Shown here: positions 28,442-37,841 of the stretch, one piece after another
Layout: each line of letters opens with the position of its first letter
How positions within the stretch are numbered: the first letter of the stretch is position 1
From: Bacteroidales bacterium
GTDB taxonomy: Bacteria > Bacteroidota > Bacteroidia > Bacteroidales > Muribaculaceae
Length of the DNA stretch: 64,000 bases
Direction: 5' to 3'
Assembly: GCA_022009815.1 (NCBI GenBank)
Contig: CP091725.1
Coordinates: 868,001-932,000, forward strand
Made by a program: the position numbers and the translations under genes
The notes under the pieces: generated by a model
Seen by the model: only the letters and a program-made list of their open reading frames with translations
Database searches by the model: none
Told to the model about the DNA's origin: nothing

Positions 28442-28970
28442 TTATTTATTGTTATCCATTAATTTCCTCAATGCATCCCACCGAGGATCGTTATTTTCTT
28501 TCACTTCTTCAGTTTCAGCCTGTCTGCTATGCTTTTGCAGTTCAGCCACCATAGCATCGTTGCATTCGCCGTCGGCATGCACATGCTTCATCGGGATTGT
28601 CAACGCTATCGTGTCGTAGATGATGTCGGTCAGGTCGTAGTAGCGCTCCGACTCAGCCACTTCTATCACTTCGTCGTTGTCGGCGTTGGTCTCGGCGGCA
28701 TATTTCAGCGCCACGTGATAGTCGGTGTCGACATCAAGCACGAGGTCGTCAAGACAACGGTCGCACGCTGTGATTATTTCCTTCCATCCAGAATGTAAGG
28801 TCGAAAAAATCGCCTTTGTGCTCCACTTCCAACTTCACGTCGACATTGCCGCCACGAATTTCGCCTTCTTCTCTTTGCTGGAAGAATGCGTCGTCGACAA
28901 CATAGTTAAACTGCTGAGTGCCAACAGGCATAGCCCGCAGTTCCAAAGTATAGGAGTGTAATTGTCCCAT
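28442..28970 (-). CDS. yceD: YceD/DUF177 family protein, frameshifted
   Basis: Start ATG 28970 (MGQLHSYTLELRAMPVGTQQ). The frame breaks at TTT 28777-28779; two added bases restore EGKIITACDRCLDDLVLDV with the family's CDRC motif, giving 176 residues. The protein ends acidic (EEVKENNDPRWDALRKLMDN), as is typical of DUF177. The family is linked to 23S rRNA and precursor accumulation and is nearly always beside rpmF, as here. Confidence 0.9.
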
Positions 28971-28991
28971 AATCGTCCCGTTAAAACGGCA

Positions 28992-29022
28992 CAAAGATAT
29001 AAACAAAATATCGAATAATCAA
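28992..29022 (-). promoter_or_regulatory. promoter of the yceD-rpmF-fabH operon
   Basis: On the minus strand, TATCTTTG at 28992-28999 and TTG at 29020-29022 with 20 bases between them, 22 bases before the yceD start codon. Confidence 0.75.
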
Positions 29023-29142
29023 CATTTTCAGCCGTTTTGTGGAATCTCAATCCGCTCTCGGCTTAATTATTTACAATTATTTATATTGTTTACGATTTAT
29101 TCACCGTCCATACGCTACGACTTCCCTGTCTGGAAGCACGTC

Positions 29143-29204
29143 AACTGCCAAAGAAGCGGCAAACGCCGGTCTGCACGCCGTTGGTTTGCCGTTGGATGGC
29201 AGTT
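29143..29204. terminator. hairpin beyond the first BspA-like gene
   Basis: An outer stem AACTGCCA/TGGCAGTT (29143-29150 with 29197-29204) and an inner CGGCAAAC/GTTTGCCG stem, just past the stop at 29207. The T run (TTTTTT) is on the plus strand, so it terminates best in that direction. The rest of the 29023-29206 gap holds no gene. Confidence 0.55.
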
Positions 29205-29206
29205 TT

Positions 29207-30292
29207 TTACTTAAACGTGAAGCCTTGCAGCAACGTGGCCTGCGACGTGCCGAACAATTTTGACGCCGAGTTGTCGAAAATGTCGACAAGCACCATGGGG
29301 TCGTTGAACCGAGCAGGCAGGGTCACGCTGGTGAGTTCCGGACAGAAGAACGCCCATGTGCCCATTTCCACAACCGTAGACGGGATGACAAGCTTGGTGA
29401 TGGGAGTGCGCATAAACGCGCCGTCGCCAATCTTCAGCAGTCCTTCGGGAAGCGTGACGCTCGACAGCCTCTTGCAGCCGGAATATGCGCTGGATCCAAT
29501 CTCCGTAACCGTAGACGGCACCACCACCGATGTGATCGACTCGCAGCCCTCAAACAGGTTTTCGCTGATTTTCTTTATGCCGACGGGGAATTTCACCGTT
29601 GTCAGTTTCTTGCATTCGCTAAAGGCGTATGTCTGCAGGTCCTTCACCGTGTTTGGCAACGTAATCGACGTGATGGCAGTGCCGGCGAACGCCGTTCCCT
29701 CGATGAGGGTCACGCCCGGCTCGATGGTGATGGAACTCAGGTTGGTGCAGCCTGCAAACGCACCACGCTTGATGGTGCGCACGCTCGCCGGAACCTTCAC
29801 CGACTTCAGATTGTTCATATAGGCAAACGCATACGGGCCGATTTCCTTGACCGACGACGGGATGACAAGCGTATGGGCGGTCTCTCCTTTAAGAGCCTCC
29901 GAGTTGATTTCCGTCACAGAACAACGTACGCCCTTGAAATTCACGAAGCCGAGAATCTCAACGACTTCCGTTTCTTGGAACAGGTAGTCGTCGACGCCCA
30001 TAAATTCCGCATATCTTTTGTCAGGACGAAGGCGGTAGCGCAGATGGTTGACAACGGTGTCGACCGAAGACGGCAGACCTGACGTTCTCTTTTGCGCCCT
30101 TTCCTCGTGCCACTCCGGCACCTGCACGTCGCCCGACTGGCGTGTAGTATTGGGCTTGCTTTGACGCGTCACTTGCTCCACGCCCTGCTTCAACTTGCCC
30201 AGACCACGCTTCCACGACTGGGCGTCTATCGTAGCCGCAGACAGCACAATGCATGCCGCCACGGCCGCTATAACCAATTTGTTGTGTCTCAT
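29207..30292 (-). CDS. BspA-like leucine-rich repeat surface protein, copy 1
   Basis: A 361-residue exported protein (signal LVIAAVAACIVLSAATIDA). After a charged linker it has about nine BspA-type (LRR_5) repeats of some 23 residues, such as VPASVRTIKRGAFAGCTNL and LPNTVKDLQTYAFSECKKL. It has a close paralogue at 32375-33460 of identical length and the same N-terminal 80 residues almost unchanged. BspA proteins in Bacteroidetes act in adhesion and host contact. It lies 13 bases after a FISUMP gene in a two-gene unit. The unit's promoter has been separated from it by an IS110 insertion. Confidence 0.88.
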   Translation of the reverse strand: MRHNKLVIAAVAACIVLSAATIDAQSWKRGLGKLKQGVEQVTRQSKPNTTRQSGDVQVPEWHEERAQKRTSGLPSSVDTVVNHLRYRLRPDKRYAEFMGVDDYLFQETEVVEILGFVNFKGVRCSVTEINSEALKGETAHTLVIPSSVKEIGPYAFAYMNNLKSVKVPASVRTIKRGAFAGCTNLSSITIEPGVTLIEGTAFAGTAITSITLPNTVKDLQTYAFSECKKLTTVKFPVGIKKISENLFEGCESITSVVVPSTVTEIGSSAYSGCKRLSSVTLPEGLLKIGDGAFMRTPITKLVIPSTVVEMGTWAFFCPELTSVTLPARFNDPMVLVDIFDNSASKLFGTSQATLLQGFTFK

Positions 30293-30304
30293 TTCAATTG
30301 ATTT

Positions 30305-31043
30305 TTATGGTATAAACACCGCACGGATTGGCAGTTGGTTAGTACGGAGACTTCTTCCAATGACAACCCTGTCACGCCATGACGATGCGCCTTCTGCATT
30401 CAGCTTGCACGCCTGCAGCTTGTCTTCCATGTCGCACTCGTCGGTTGACCAATAATCGCAATAGATGTCATCACTGCCAAGCGACGGCAGAAACAGCATG
30501 TTGCCGTTTGAGGCTCGTCAGCAGGAAGCCGCGCTGACCGTTCATCTCCGCCTGTTCCCACGTGCATTTGCGGATAAGCATATACAGCTCGGGCACGGTA
30601 GGCATGCGCCACTTGCCGCCCCAATGCTTGCGCGCGGCGTCATACTTAGGGTTGCCGAGGATGGTTGAGCGGTACACTTTTTGGCCGTACGACACACTGC
30701 CGCCTCCCAGATTCGCCTTATGCTCCACTTCGCCCCAGCCGTAGGTTGTGCCTGCCTGCTCTGGCTTCGTGGCGCCGACGTCGCATGCCGCCCACATTAT
30801 TAGCTTGCCGTCGACCTTGATTCCGAGGTCCACGTAGTCGTGGCCGTTGAGCGTGGCGGTGACAGGCAGCTTGCCGGTGATGTGCACCAGCCATTTCTGC
30901 GACATTTCTTCTATCATCTCGCGTTTGATATTGGGATGCTTCGGATCCTGCACGATGTCGCCTTCCTCATACCGTGCAAATGCATTCAGGGGAAGGAGAG
31001 CTGCAACAAGAGCAATGGCAAAAAAGACTCTGAGTTTTCTCAT
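30305..31043 (-). CDS. FISUMP-domain exported protein, copy 1, frameshifted
   Basis: Start ATG 31043 gives a signal peptide (LRVFFAIALVAALLPLNAFA). The rest follows the Fibrobacter succinogenes major-domain pattern (HDYVDLGIKVDGKLIMWAAC, TYGWGEVEHK, KHWGGKWRMPTVPELYMLI). Two A are missing at 30507-30509 compared with copy 2; the restored end reads GNMLFLPSLGSDDIYCDYWS to IRAVFIP, for 246 residues. An IS110 element ends only a few bases upstream of the start codon, so expression is cut off from the native promoter. Confidence 0.85.
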
Positions 31044-31045
31044 AT

Positions 31046-31057
31046 GGTATTTTTATG
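31046..31057. repeat. 12-bp direct repeat at the left edge of IS110 copy 1
   Basis: GGTATTTTTATG recurs exactly at 32317-32328. The uninterrupted relative upstream of FISUMP copy 3 (about 34977-35010) shows the same flanking sequence joined, which places the element between these copies. Confidence 0.8.
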
Positions 31058-31069
31058 ATTTGTGCAAGC

Positions 31070-32074
31070 CTAAACTGATAAAATAGGTTGATAAACTCGA
31101 TTATTTCTGATTACGGCGAACATTCTAGCCACGAGCTTGGCTCGCACTGCGTTTAATACGGTCATTTTGTTTTTTCCTTCGGCGACTTTTTCTTTCAAAA
31201 ATATGTTTGTCAGATCGCCTGTCTTCTTATGGGCAATCGCCACGGCAGCCATGTGAAGGAGGCATTTTATGTATTTTACGGCCCGTTGAGACACTCTGTT
31301 TCGAGAGTGTTGGCTCGAGCCGGATGTGTATGCGAATGGAGCGACTCCGACGTAACAGTTGAACTGTCTGGGATTGTCGAAGCGTGTAAAGGCTTCAGTA
31401 GCTATAATCATGTTCATAGCGACAACCGGTCCGACGCCTTCCACAGACTTAAGCAATCTCATCTGTCGGGATAGCTCTTCCGAAGAATCGATGACATCAG
31501 CCATCTCTTGGGCAATCTCTTTCAACGTCTTTTCAAGAGACTTGATCATCTCCTTCAGACGCTTAGCCTTGCGCTTGAAGATTTTATCCTCCATGAAGCC
31601 TTCCTGGTCGGACAGCTGCGCTTTGTATTTCGCCATATCCGTAAGGTAGAGCGAGCGCTCCGCCTCCAGCTGCTTGAGGCGCATAAGTTCCTCTGCAGGA
31701 CGCTGGTAGGGCTTGGCTTTATCGAAGAAGCGCATGGCATACTCGGCAATGCGGCGGGCGTCCACTTTGTCATTTTTACCGCGTGTTACGCCGGAACAGT
31801 ATTTTATCTGCGAGGCGTTTTCAAGCCACAGCTTGCTGCCTACCGACTTGCAGGCACATATCAGTGGATATGTGTACTGGCCGGTGTGCTCCGCGCAGAT
31901 GATGAAACAGTCGTTGCTCATGCTCAGTTCTTCTTTTATGCCGGCTATCACAGTGGCGATGGCCTGCGGGTGATTACTTACTTGTTCCTCTTTGAGGACC
32001 TTTGAATTTGACATTACACAGATGTCCAGTTTCTTTTTCGAGACATCTATGCCGATGAAATAAAAATTTTGCAT
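31070..32074 (-). CDS. IS110-family transposase, copy 1
   Basis: A 334-residue protein from ATG 32074; the longer start adds residues outside the family. The N-terminal RuvC-like DEDD domain is seen in FIGIDVSKKKLDICV, CAEHTGQY and RGKNDKVDARRIAEYAM, and the C-terminal transposase_20 domain in LLKSVEGVGPVVAMNMIIAT and FNCYVGVAPFAYTSGSSQHS, where the serine is the likely nucleophile. Both catalytic parts are intact. IS110 recombinases are guided by an RNA from the element's own leader. It differs from the second IS110 in the window in sequence and so is a separate subfamily member. Confidence 0.95.
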   Translation of the reverse strand: MQNFYFIGIDVSKKKLDICVMSNSKVLKEEQVSNHPQAIATVIAGIKEELSMSNDCFIICAEHTGQYTYPLICACKSVGSKLWLENASQIKYCSGVTRGKNDKVDARRIAEYAMRFFDKAKPYQRPAEELMRLKQLEAERSLYLTDMAKYKAQLSDQEGFMEDKIFKRKAKRLKEMIKSLEKTLKEIAQEMADVIDSSEELSRQMRLLKSVEGVGPVVAMNMIIATEAFTRFDNPRQFNCYVGVAPFAYTSGSSQHSRNRVSQRAVKYIKCLLHMAAVAIAHKKTGDLTNIFLKEKVAEGKNKMTVLNAVRAKLVARMFAVIRNNRVYQPILSV

Positions 32075-32095
32075 AACTTTGTAGTTGACAAACAA

Positions 32096-32266
32096 CGAGA
32101 GAAAGGAACTCGTCCCTAACCTAACTACCTTAACAACAGGTGTTATATTTTTATACAGGTCTCCGGACGGGAAAGGCGGAGAGTCCTAATATGAACACGG
32201 GTATTTCCCCTGGCGCAAAAATGGTTCACTCTCTGTCTTCCTTTCTTTCAATATTTATTTTTTCAC
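32096..32266 (-). ncRNA. candidate bridge RNA of IS110 copy 1
   Basis: The noncoding leader upstream of the transposase has its own -7 box (TAAATTTG on the minus strand near 32272) and several foldable segments (GAAAGGAA/TTCCTTTC; CGAG/CTCG near 32100). At 32146-32154 the plus strand reads TATTTTTAT, identical to the centre of the 12-bp flanking repeat, so the transcript could pair with the target there. Exact ends are not visible. Confidence 0.6.
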
Positions 32267-32316
32267 TGCAAATTTACCATTTCTATTTCAGTTTCGGTTT
32301 GCCGCTGCAAATCTAA

Positions 32317-32328
32317 GGTATTTTTATG
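32317..32328. repeat. 12-bp direct repeat at the right edge of IS110 copy 1
   Basis: Second copy of GGTATTTTTATG; beyond it lies the FISUMP-unit promoter sequence that is also found before copy 3. Confidence 0.8.
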
Positions 32329-32374
32329 TTTTGGTTATTACAAATTCATAAATAATTCTCCACCGGCCGTTCTT

Positions 32375-33460
32375 TTACTTAAATGTGAAGCCTTGCAGCA
32401 ACGTAGCCTCCGACGTGCCAAACAATTTCGTCGACGAATTGTCGAAAACGTCGACAAGCACATCTGCATCGTTGAACCTTGCCGGCAACGTCACCTTTGC
32501 AAGTTTGTGGCAGAAGAATGCCCAAGTACCCATCTCCATTACCGTAGATGGGATTACAAGCGATGTCAGCGAGGTGTCGCTGAACGCGCCGTCGCATATC
32601 TTCACAAGTCCCTCGGGCAGCGTGACGCTCGACAAGCTCTTGCAGTCGTAATATGCCCGTTCGCCAATCTCCGTCACCGTAGGAGGCACTACAACCGACG
32701 TGAGCGACTCGCAGCCCATAAACAGGCATTCGCCTATTTTCTTTATGCCGTCGGGCAGCTTCACCGTTTTCAGTTTCTTGCAGTCTTCAAACACGTAAGT
32801 CTGCAAATCCTTCACCGTGTTGGGGATGGTTATCGACGTGATGCCTGTGCCGGCAAACGACGTTCCCTCAATGAGTCTGACGCCCGGCTCGATGGTGACG
32901 GAACTCAGGTTGGTGCAGCCGGCGAACGCTCCGCGCTTGATGGTGCGCACGCTCGACGGAATCACTACCCGCTTCAGATTCTGCATATAGGCAAACGCAT
33001 ACGGACCGATTTCCTTTAGTGTGGTCGGAATTATGAGCGTATGTGCGGTCTCTCCCTTGAGAGCGTCCTGGTCGGTGCGCGTCACGGCGCAGCGCACGCT
33101 GCCATATTTCACATGGCTGAGGATCTCGACTGTTTCCGTTTCTTGAAAAAGGAAGTCGTCGACGCCCATAAACACGGCATTTCTGTCGTTTGGATAAAGT
33201 CGGTAGCGGAGGTGTTCGATCACCGTGTCGACCGCCGCCGGCAGACCCGACGTTCTCTTTTGCGCCCTTTCCTCATGCCATTCCGGCACCTGCACGTCGC
33301 CCGACTGGCGCGTAGTGTTGGGTTTGCTCTGACGCGTCACTTGCTCCACGCCTTGTTTCAACTTGCCCAGACTGCGCTTCCACGACTGGGCTCCTATCGT
33401 AGCCGACGACAGCACAATGCATGCCGCCACGGCCGCTATAATCATTTTGTTGTGTTTCAT
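32375..33460 (-). CDS. BspA-like leucine-rich repeat surface protein, copy 2
   Basis: A 361-residue paralogue of the protein at 29207-30292, with the same signal peptide, charged linker and nine LRR_5 repeats (IPSSVRTIKRGAFAGCTNL, PDGIKKIGECLFMGCESLTS). Differences concentrate in the middle repeats and near residue 115, while the N-terminal 80 residues and the C-terminal LQGFTFK are shared. It follows FISUMP copy 2 by 15 bases. The duplication gives two two-gene units with separately drifting repeat surfaces. Confidence 0.9.
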   Translation of the reverse strand: MKHNKMIIAAVAACIVLSSATIGAQSWKRSLGKLKQGVEQVTRQSKPNTTRQSGDVQVPEWHEERAQKRTSGLPAAVDTVIEHLRYRLYPNDRNAVFMGVDDFLFQETETVEILSHVKYGSVRCAVTRTDQDALKGETAHTLIIPTTLKEIGPYAFAYMQNLKRVVIPSSVRTIKRGAFAGCTNLSSVTIEPGVRLIEGTSFAGTGITSITIPNTVKDLQTYVFEDCKKLKTVKLPDGIKKIGECLFMGCESLTSVVVPPTVTEIGERAYYDCKSLSSVTLPEGLVKICDGAFSDTSLTSLVIPSTVMEMGTWAFFCHKLAKVTLPARFNDADVLVDVFDNSSTKLFGTSEATLLQGFTFK

Positions 33461-33475
33461 TTTTCAATTGATTTT

Positions 33476-34219
33476 TTATGGTACAAACACCGCGCGCACA
33501 GGAATCTGATATGTGCGGGGTGTCCGCTCGATGTCAATATAGTCATCCCACGACGTCTTGCCGACAGCTCTCAGCGAGCACGACTGCTCCTTGTCGTCCA
33601 TGTCGCACTCGTCGCTCGACCAATATTCACAGCAGCTGTCATCGCTGTCAAGCGACGGGAGGAACAGCATGTTGCCGTTTTTGATGCTCGTCAGCAGGAA
33701 GCCGCGCTGGCCGTTCATCTCCGCCTGTTCCCACTTGCATTTGCGGATAAGCATATACTGCTCCGGCACAGTCGGCAATCGCCACTTTCCGCCCCAATGC
33801 TTGCGCGCGGCGTCGTATTTCGGGTTGCCCAACACCGTGCTGCGGTACACTTTCTTGCCGTACGATGCGCTGTTGGAGCCATCCAGCTCCGCCTTATGCT
33901 CCACTTCAGCCCAACCGTAGGTTGTGCCCACCTGTTCGGGCTTCATGGCGCCGACGTCGCACGCCGCCCACATTATCAATTTGCCCTCGACCTTGATACC
34001 GAGGTCCACGTAGTCGTGGCCGTTGAGCGTGGCAGTGACAGGCAGCTTGCCGGTGATGTGCACCAGCCATTTCTGCGACACGTCCTCAATCATCTCGCGT
34101 TTGATGTTAGGATACTTCGGATCCTGCACGATGTCGCCTTCCGCATACTGGCGCTGTGCGCTGAGCGGCATAGCAACTGCCAACAGTGCCAAGGCGACAA
34201 AAATTTTCAGTTTAATCAT
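33476..34219 (-). CDS. FISUMP-domain exported protein, copy 2
   Basis: A 247-residue protein with an intact frame, which serves as reference for the two broken copies. Signal KIFVALALLAVAMPLSA, then GDIVQDPKYPNIKREMIEDV, the conserved HITGKLPVTATLNGHDYVDL, and the FISUMP core KHWGGKWRLPTVPEQYMLIR with FLLTSIKNGNMLFLPSL. A Cys- and Asp-rich stretch SDDSCCEYWSSDECDMDD lies near 200. It lies between FISUMP copy 3 and BspA copy 2 on one transcript. Function unknown; a surface location is likely. Confidence 0.88.
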   Translation of the reverse strand: MIKLKIFVALALLAVAMPLSAQRQYAEGDIVQDPKYPNIKREMIEDVSQKWLVHITGKLPVTATLNGHDYVDLGIKVEGKLIMWAACDVGAMKPEQVGTTYGWAEVEHKAELDGSNSASYGKKVYRSTVLGNPKYDAARKHWGGKWRLPTVPEQYMLIRKCKWEQAEMNGQRGFLLTSIKNGNMLFLPSLDSDDSCCEYWSSDECDMDDKEQSCSLRAVGKTSWDDYIDIERTPRTYQIPVRAVFVP

Positions 34220-34250
34220 ATCGTTTTTTTATCAATATCCACAATCCGTT

Positions 34251-34977
34251 TCATTGCTCCAGCACCGGACGGATGGCGTGCTGGCAATTACGGTAGTCGG
34301 AGTCGAGCTTGACGCCTCCGTAACCGGTGGTGTACATCAGTTCGACCGAAAGTTCCTTATCTTCCATGTCGCACTCGTCGGTTGTCCAATAATACCCCAG
34401 GATTTCATTGTCGCGGCACGACGGCACAAACATCATGTTGCCGTTTTTGATGCTCGTCAGCAGGAAGCCGCGCTGGCCGTTCATCTCAGCCTCTTCCCAT
34501 TTGCATTTGCGGATAAGCATATAGAAATCTTCGCCGGTGGGCGTGCGCCACTTGCCGCCCCAATGCTTGCGCGCGGCGTCGTATTGTGGATTGCCGAGGA
34601 TGGTTGATCGGTAAATTTCTTGCCATACGACACGCTGTTCTCTCTGGTGCTGTTTTTCTTCGACACTACTTCCGCCCATCCGTAGCGCACACCGTTTTGT
34701 TCGGGTTTCGTGGCGTTAAGGTCGCATGCCGCCCATTTCACCTTCAAGCCAAGGTCGACATACGGATGCCCGTTGTGCATGCCGGTGACAGGCAGCGTGC
34801 CGGTGATGTGCACCAGCCAGCGGTCACTTTCTTCGACTTCATCGCTGACACATTCCCGCGTGATGTTAGAATGGTTCGGATCTTGCACGATGTCGCCTTT
34901 CTTATGCCGCCCAAATGCACTCAGGGGAAGGAGTAGTACAACAAGTGCAATGGTAAAAAGACTCTGAGTTTTCTCAT
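34251..34977 (-). CDS. FISUMP-domain exported protein, copy 3, frameshifted twice
   Basis: Start ATG 34977 gives MRKLRVF, the same start as copy 1. One T is missing at 34955-34959 (restoring the signal FTIALVVLLLPLSAFG) and one A at 34616-34618 (restoring YGKKIYRSTILGNPQYDAAR). Restored length is 242 residues. It is more diverged from the other two copies (GMHNGHPYVDLGLKVKWAAC lacks the GKLIM insert) and has its own C-terminal end. It is the first gene of the duplicated locus and has an intact promoter. Confidence 0.82.
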
Positions 34978-35006
34978 ATGGTTGTTTTTTTATGTTTTGG
35001 TTATTA

Positions 35007-35036
35007 CAAATTTATAAATAATTCTTCAACACCAAA
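35007..35036 (-). promoter_or_regulatory. promoter of the FISUMP/BspA locus
   Basis: On the minus strand TAAATTTG (35007-35014) and TTTG (35033-35036), 18 bases apart, 30 bases before FISUMP copy 3. A near-identical segment (TGAATTTG near 32341) lies beyond the IS110 and once served copy 1. Confidence 0.65.
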
Positions 35037-35043
35037 CCATTCA

Positions 35044-35083
35044 GCACAAAAAAAATCCACAGCAATGCCGTGGATTTTTTCGT
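35044..35083. terminator. bidirectional terminator
   Basis: Stem AAAAATCCAC/GTGGATTTTT (35051-35060 with 35070-35079), with outer GCAC/GTGC pairs, immediately after the stop of the minus-strand gene at 35100. Confidence 0.85.
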
Positions 35084-35099
35084 GCTGCTGCCTCAGGCG

Positions 35100-37644
35100 C
35101 TATCTTACCAAAACTTTCTCCACGTGGCTGCCCACGCTTACGATGTAGAATCCTGCGGGGAGTGCGATTTCCGCGCCGTCGGCAAGCGATGCAGATGCCA
35201 CCTGGCGGCCCGACGCATCGCTGACGATTACTTTACCGCCGTCGGCTCCGAAGATGCGCACACCGCCCTTGAAAGCGGTGATTTCAACGCTGTCGGCAGC
35301 CACATCGGCTACCGCGCCCTGGGCGTTGAACGTGAATTCCACAAGTTTAGACTTGCCGGAAACGTAGCTGGCCTGGATGCCCAACGTGTGCTCTCCACGG
35401 CTGATGCCCATCACTGGGAAGAACGTTGCGCTGGTCGATCCCAGATACGCGCCGTCGAGATAGAGGTCGTATTTCTGCACGTTGCCCACGTTTGCGTCGG
35501 TCGCCTCTTTCGGCCCAACATAGAAGTCGTCGGCAAGCGAGAAGAAGCAGTCGTTGGAAATGTAGTGGAGCGCCAGATAGACGGTTTGTCCGGCATAAGC
35601 CGAGAGGTCGACCTCGTAGGTCTGCCATGTGCCTTTAGGCATTATGTTGCCGAGCGACTTGAACGATATCACACTGTCGTCGGTCGTGGAAACGCAAAGC
35701 TCGAATGTCTCCGGATAGGCTTCCGAATACGCCTTCAGGCTGATACGGCACACGTAGCCGTCCATCACGGTCTGCGCCGGAGAGATGAGCCATTTGTCGG
35801 CGGCGGCCTGCTGAGGCGAGAAGAATATCACCGCCTTTTCGCCCGACTGCGCTATCGCCGCTACGTCGGACGGCGCCATGGCTGGAGTGGTGGCGTAGGG
35901 GTTGAACACCATCGGTGCCACCGCCACTTGATTGTCGGGGGTGCAGGCTCCGGGGAAGTTGATGATGTTTGACGCCGAGCCGAGCGCAATCGGGTAGACC
36001 ACGCGGCGGTCGTTGTCGACCGACTTCCATTCGCCGAAGCTCGTTGCGAAATCATCGTATGCCTCGAAATCGTCCTCGAAGCCGAGGTCCTGGTTCCAGC
36101 GCACTTCGGCATTGACCTTGTCGGCGTCGGTCTCGCTGTCGGTCTGCGTCACGGTTATGTTGTACGGGTCGAAGATTGTTTCAACAAGAGCGATGTCGAC
36201 CTTTGCGCCGTCGGCAATTTCCATCGACTTGCTCCACTTGTCGTAGCGGTCGGCTTCGACCGACACGATATAGTTGCCTGCCGGCAGCGACGGAATCTCG
36301 ACCGCGCCTTTGCTTATCACGGCGCTGTAGGTTGTCGACGCTGACTCGTTGAAAAATTCCATCTTCACGCCGTCTACCTCCACATTGTCGTTGGCGGAGG
36401 CTGCGACGATGACCTTGCAGAACGTGCCGGCTCCCACATCAAACAACTGCTCGACGAGCTCGCTCTCGGCGTTCTTATAGACCGCCTTCACGCCAAGCGT
36501 ATAGCTGCCAGCCTCAAGCTGGTCGAACGCAAACGAATAGCCGTCGGTCTCGCCCACCTGCTTTCCGTTTATACACAAGGAAACGCTCGTTGGGATTGTA
36601 CGGCGAACGCATCGCGCAGCGCAGCGACTTCGTTGCCACGGCATCGCTGAAATAATCGGCCTGACCCACGAAAAAGTCGTCGACCATAAGCATAAACGCA
36701 CCGCCGTTGGACGGGTCGCCGATATAATGGATGGCTATGCGCACCGTCTCGCCCTCATATTCGGCAAGCGAATACTCCTTAGCCTCCCACTCTTCGTAGC
36801 CCACAGTCTCATAATTGCCCGACGAGATGACCGTAAAGTCGGACGCCTCAGGGTTGTCGACCGTAGTGATGCCCACCTCGAAACGCTCCTTATAGACATC
36901 GGCAGCCTTAGCCATAAAACGCACAATATTGTTCTTGCCGACAGTGACTGCCGGCGAGATCAGCCAATCATCGTTGGCAGAACCGCCATAAGTGCGCACA
37001 AAGCCCACATACTGCTTGCCGCTGTAGGGACGCAGCACGGGATAATCGGTCCACCACGACGGCTCCACCACAAGCGGATTGATCACCTGCGCATACTGCA
37101 GCGTGCCGCGGTTGGGATAAGAACCCTGAAGCGGAGCGGCGGCGGCATGGTCGCCGTCGATGCCCGTCCACGGCGAAAACTCCGTGTCAAACGCCGTATA
37201 GCTCTCGAAATCATCGAAAAACACCGGATCCTCACGGTTCCACTGCAGCGTCACGTCGTTCTTGCCCGTCATCGGGTCGTGGCGCTCAGCCAGCTTGAGA
37301 GCAAACGGATTGCGCACGTCCTCCGTGAGCGTCACATTCAGCGTCATGTCGCCCGTCACCGGAAAATCCTTAGCATACGCGGCATAGCCCGCACGCTCCA
37401 CAGTAAGACGGTGGTTTCCGCTATACACCTTCAAGCGGCACTCGCCGGCAGCATCGAGCGTAGTCTCGCTCGCACCGTAAGTCATACTGTAGTCTGTCTG
37501 CACAAGCATAACCCGCTGTCCCTCGAGCGACTCCCCGGTGGCAGCCACAACCTTAACCGTAAGATTGCAGTCGCGCGACAGCGCAGACGCCTGCAACGTG
37601 GCAAACACCGCCACAAAAACCAATAATAGTTTAAAGTTCCTCAT
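35100..37644 (-). CDS. secreted choice-of-anchor/adhesin-type protein with type IX sorting domain, frameshifted
   Basis: Signal peptide LLLVFVAVFATLQASA, a carboxypeptidase-regulatory-like domain (about 25-110), and a first cleaved-adhesin (choice-of-anchor J) domain (FFDDFESYTAFDTEFSPWTG, GSANDDWLISPAVTV, MLMVDDFFVG). The frame breaks near 36570; two added bases restore ERFLVYINGKQVGETDGYSF. A PEGA-like segment and a second adhesin domain follow (FEDDFEAYDDFATSFGEWKS, ADKWLISPAQTVMD, LADDFYVG). The end (GGKVIVSDASGRQVASASLA, ALPAGFYIVSVGSHVEKVLV) is a type IX type A sorting domain. Restored length is 848 residues. Such domains occur in gingipain-type adhesins; ligand unknown. Confidence 0.82.
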
Positions 37645-37754
37645 ATTTAAAGCTCTTTTTGTTTCAAAACAACAATATTTCAGCCTACAAAGTTACGGCA
37701 CATTAGCCATACCACAAAGCGATTAACGATATTTGGCAACATTTCGTCGACCGA

Positions 37755-37841
37755 TTTGTCGGAAATCGGAGGCAAAACAACCGCAAATTTGTTGAAAATC
37801 GGAGGCAAAATCTCTGAAATTTGTCGGAAATCGGAGGCAAA
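37755..37841. repeat. three imperfect 22-bp intergenic repeats
   Basis: Units at 37755-37776, 37788-37809 and 37820-37841 share TTTGTYGRAAATCGGAGGC and AAA with a period of 32-33 bases; weaker relatives (GGAAATCGGCA, AATTTCGGGGAAATGG) follow up to about 37905. The 37645-37984 gap has no convincing gene; the minus-strand reading here is low-complexity. Confidence 0.7.

Larger units (their letters stand above)
31046..32328 (-). mobile_element. IS110-family insertion sequence, copy 1
   Basis: The element is about 1271 bp long, delimited by the 12-bp direct repeats and by comparison with the empty homologous site before FISUMP copy 3. It carries a transposase gene on the minus strand and a 240-base noncoding leader of the kind that encodes the bridge RNA. 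It sits between the promoter and start codon of the FISUMP/BspA unit. Confidence 0.85.

Noticed and set aside
33041..34312. Plus-strand ORF of 423 codons over the FISUMP locus
   Set aside because: It is a mirror of the FISUMP and BspA coding strands, which have signal peptides and paralogues; the composition is that of an antisense frame.
37755..37841. Phased 22-bp repeats considered as a CRISPR array
   Set aside because: Only three imperfect units with 10-11-base gaps, too short for spacers, and no cas genes except an isolated remnant elsewhere.
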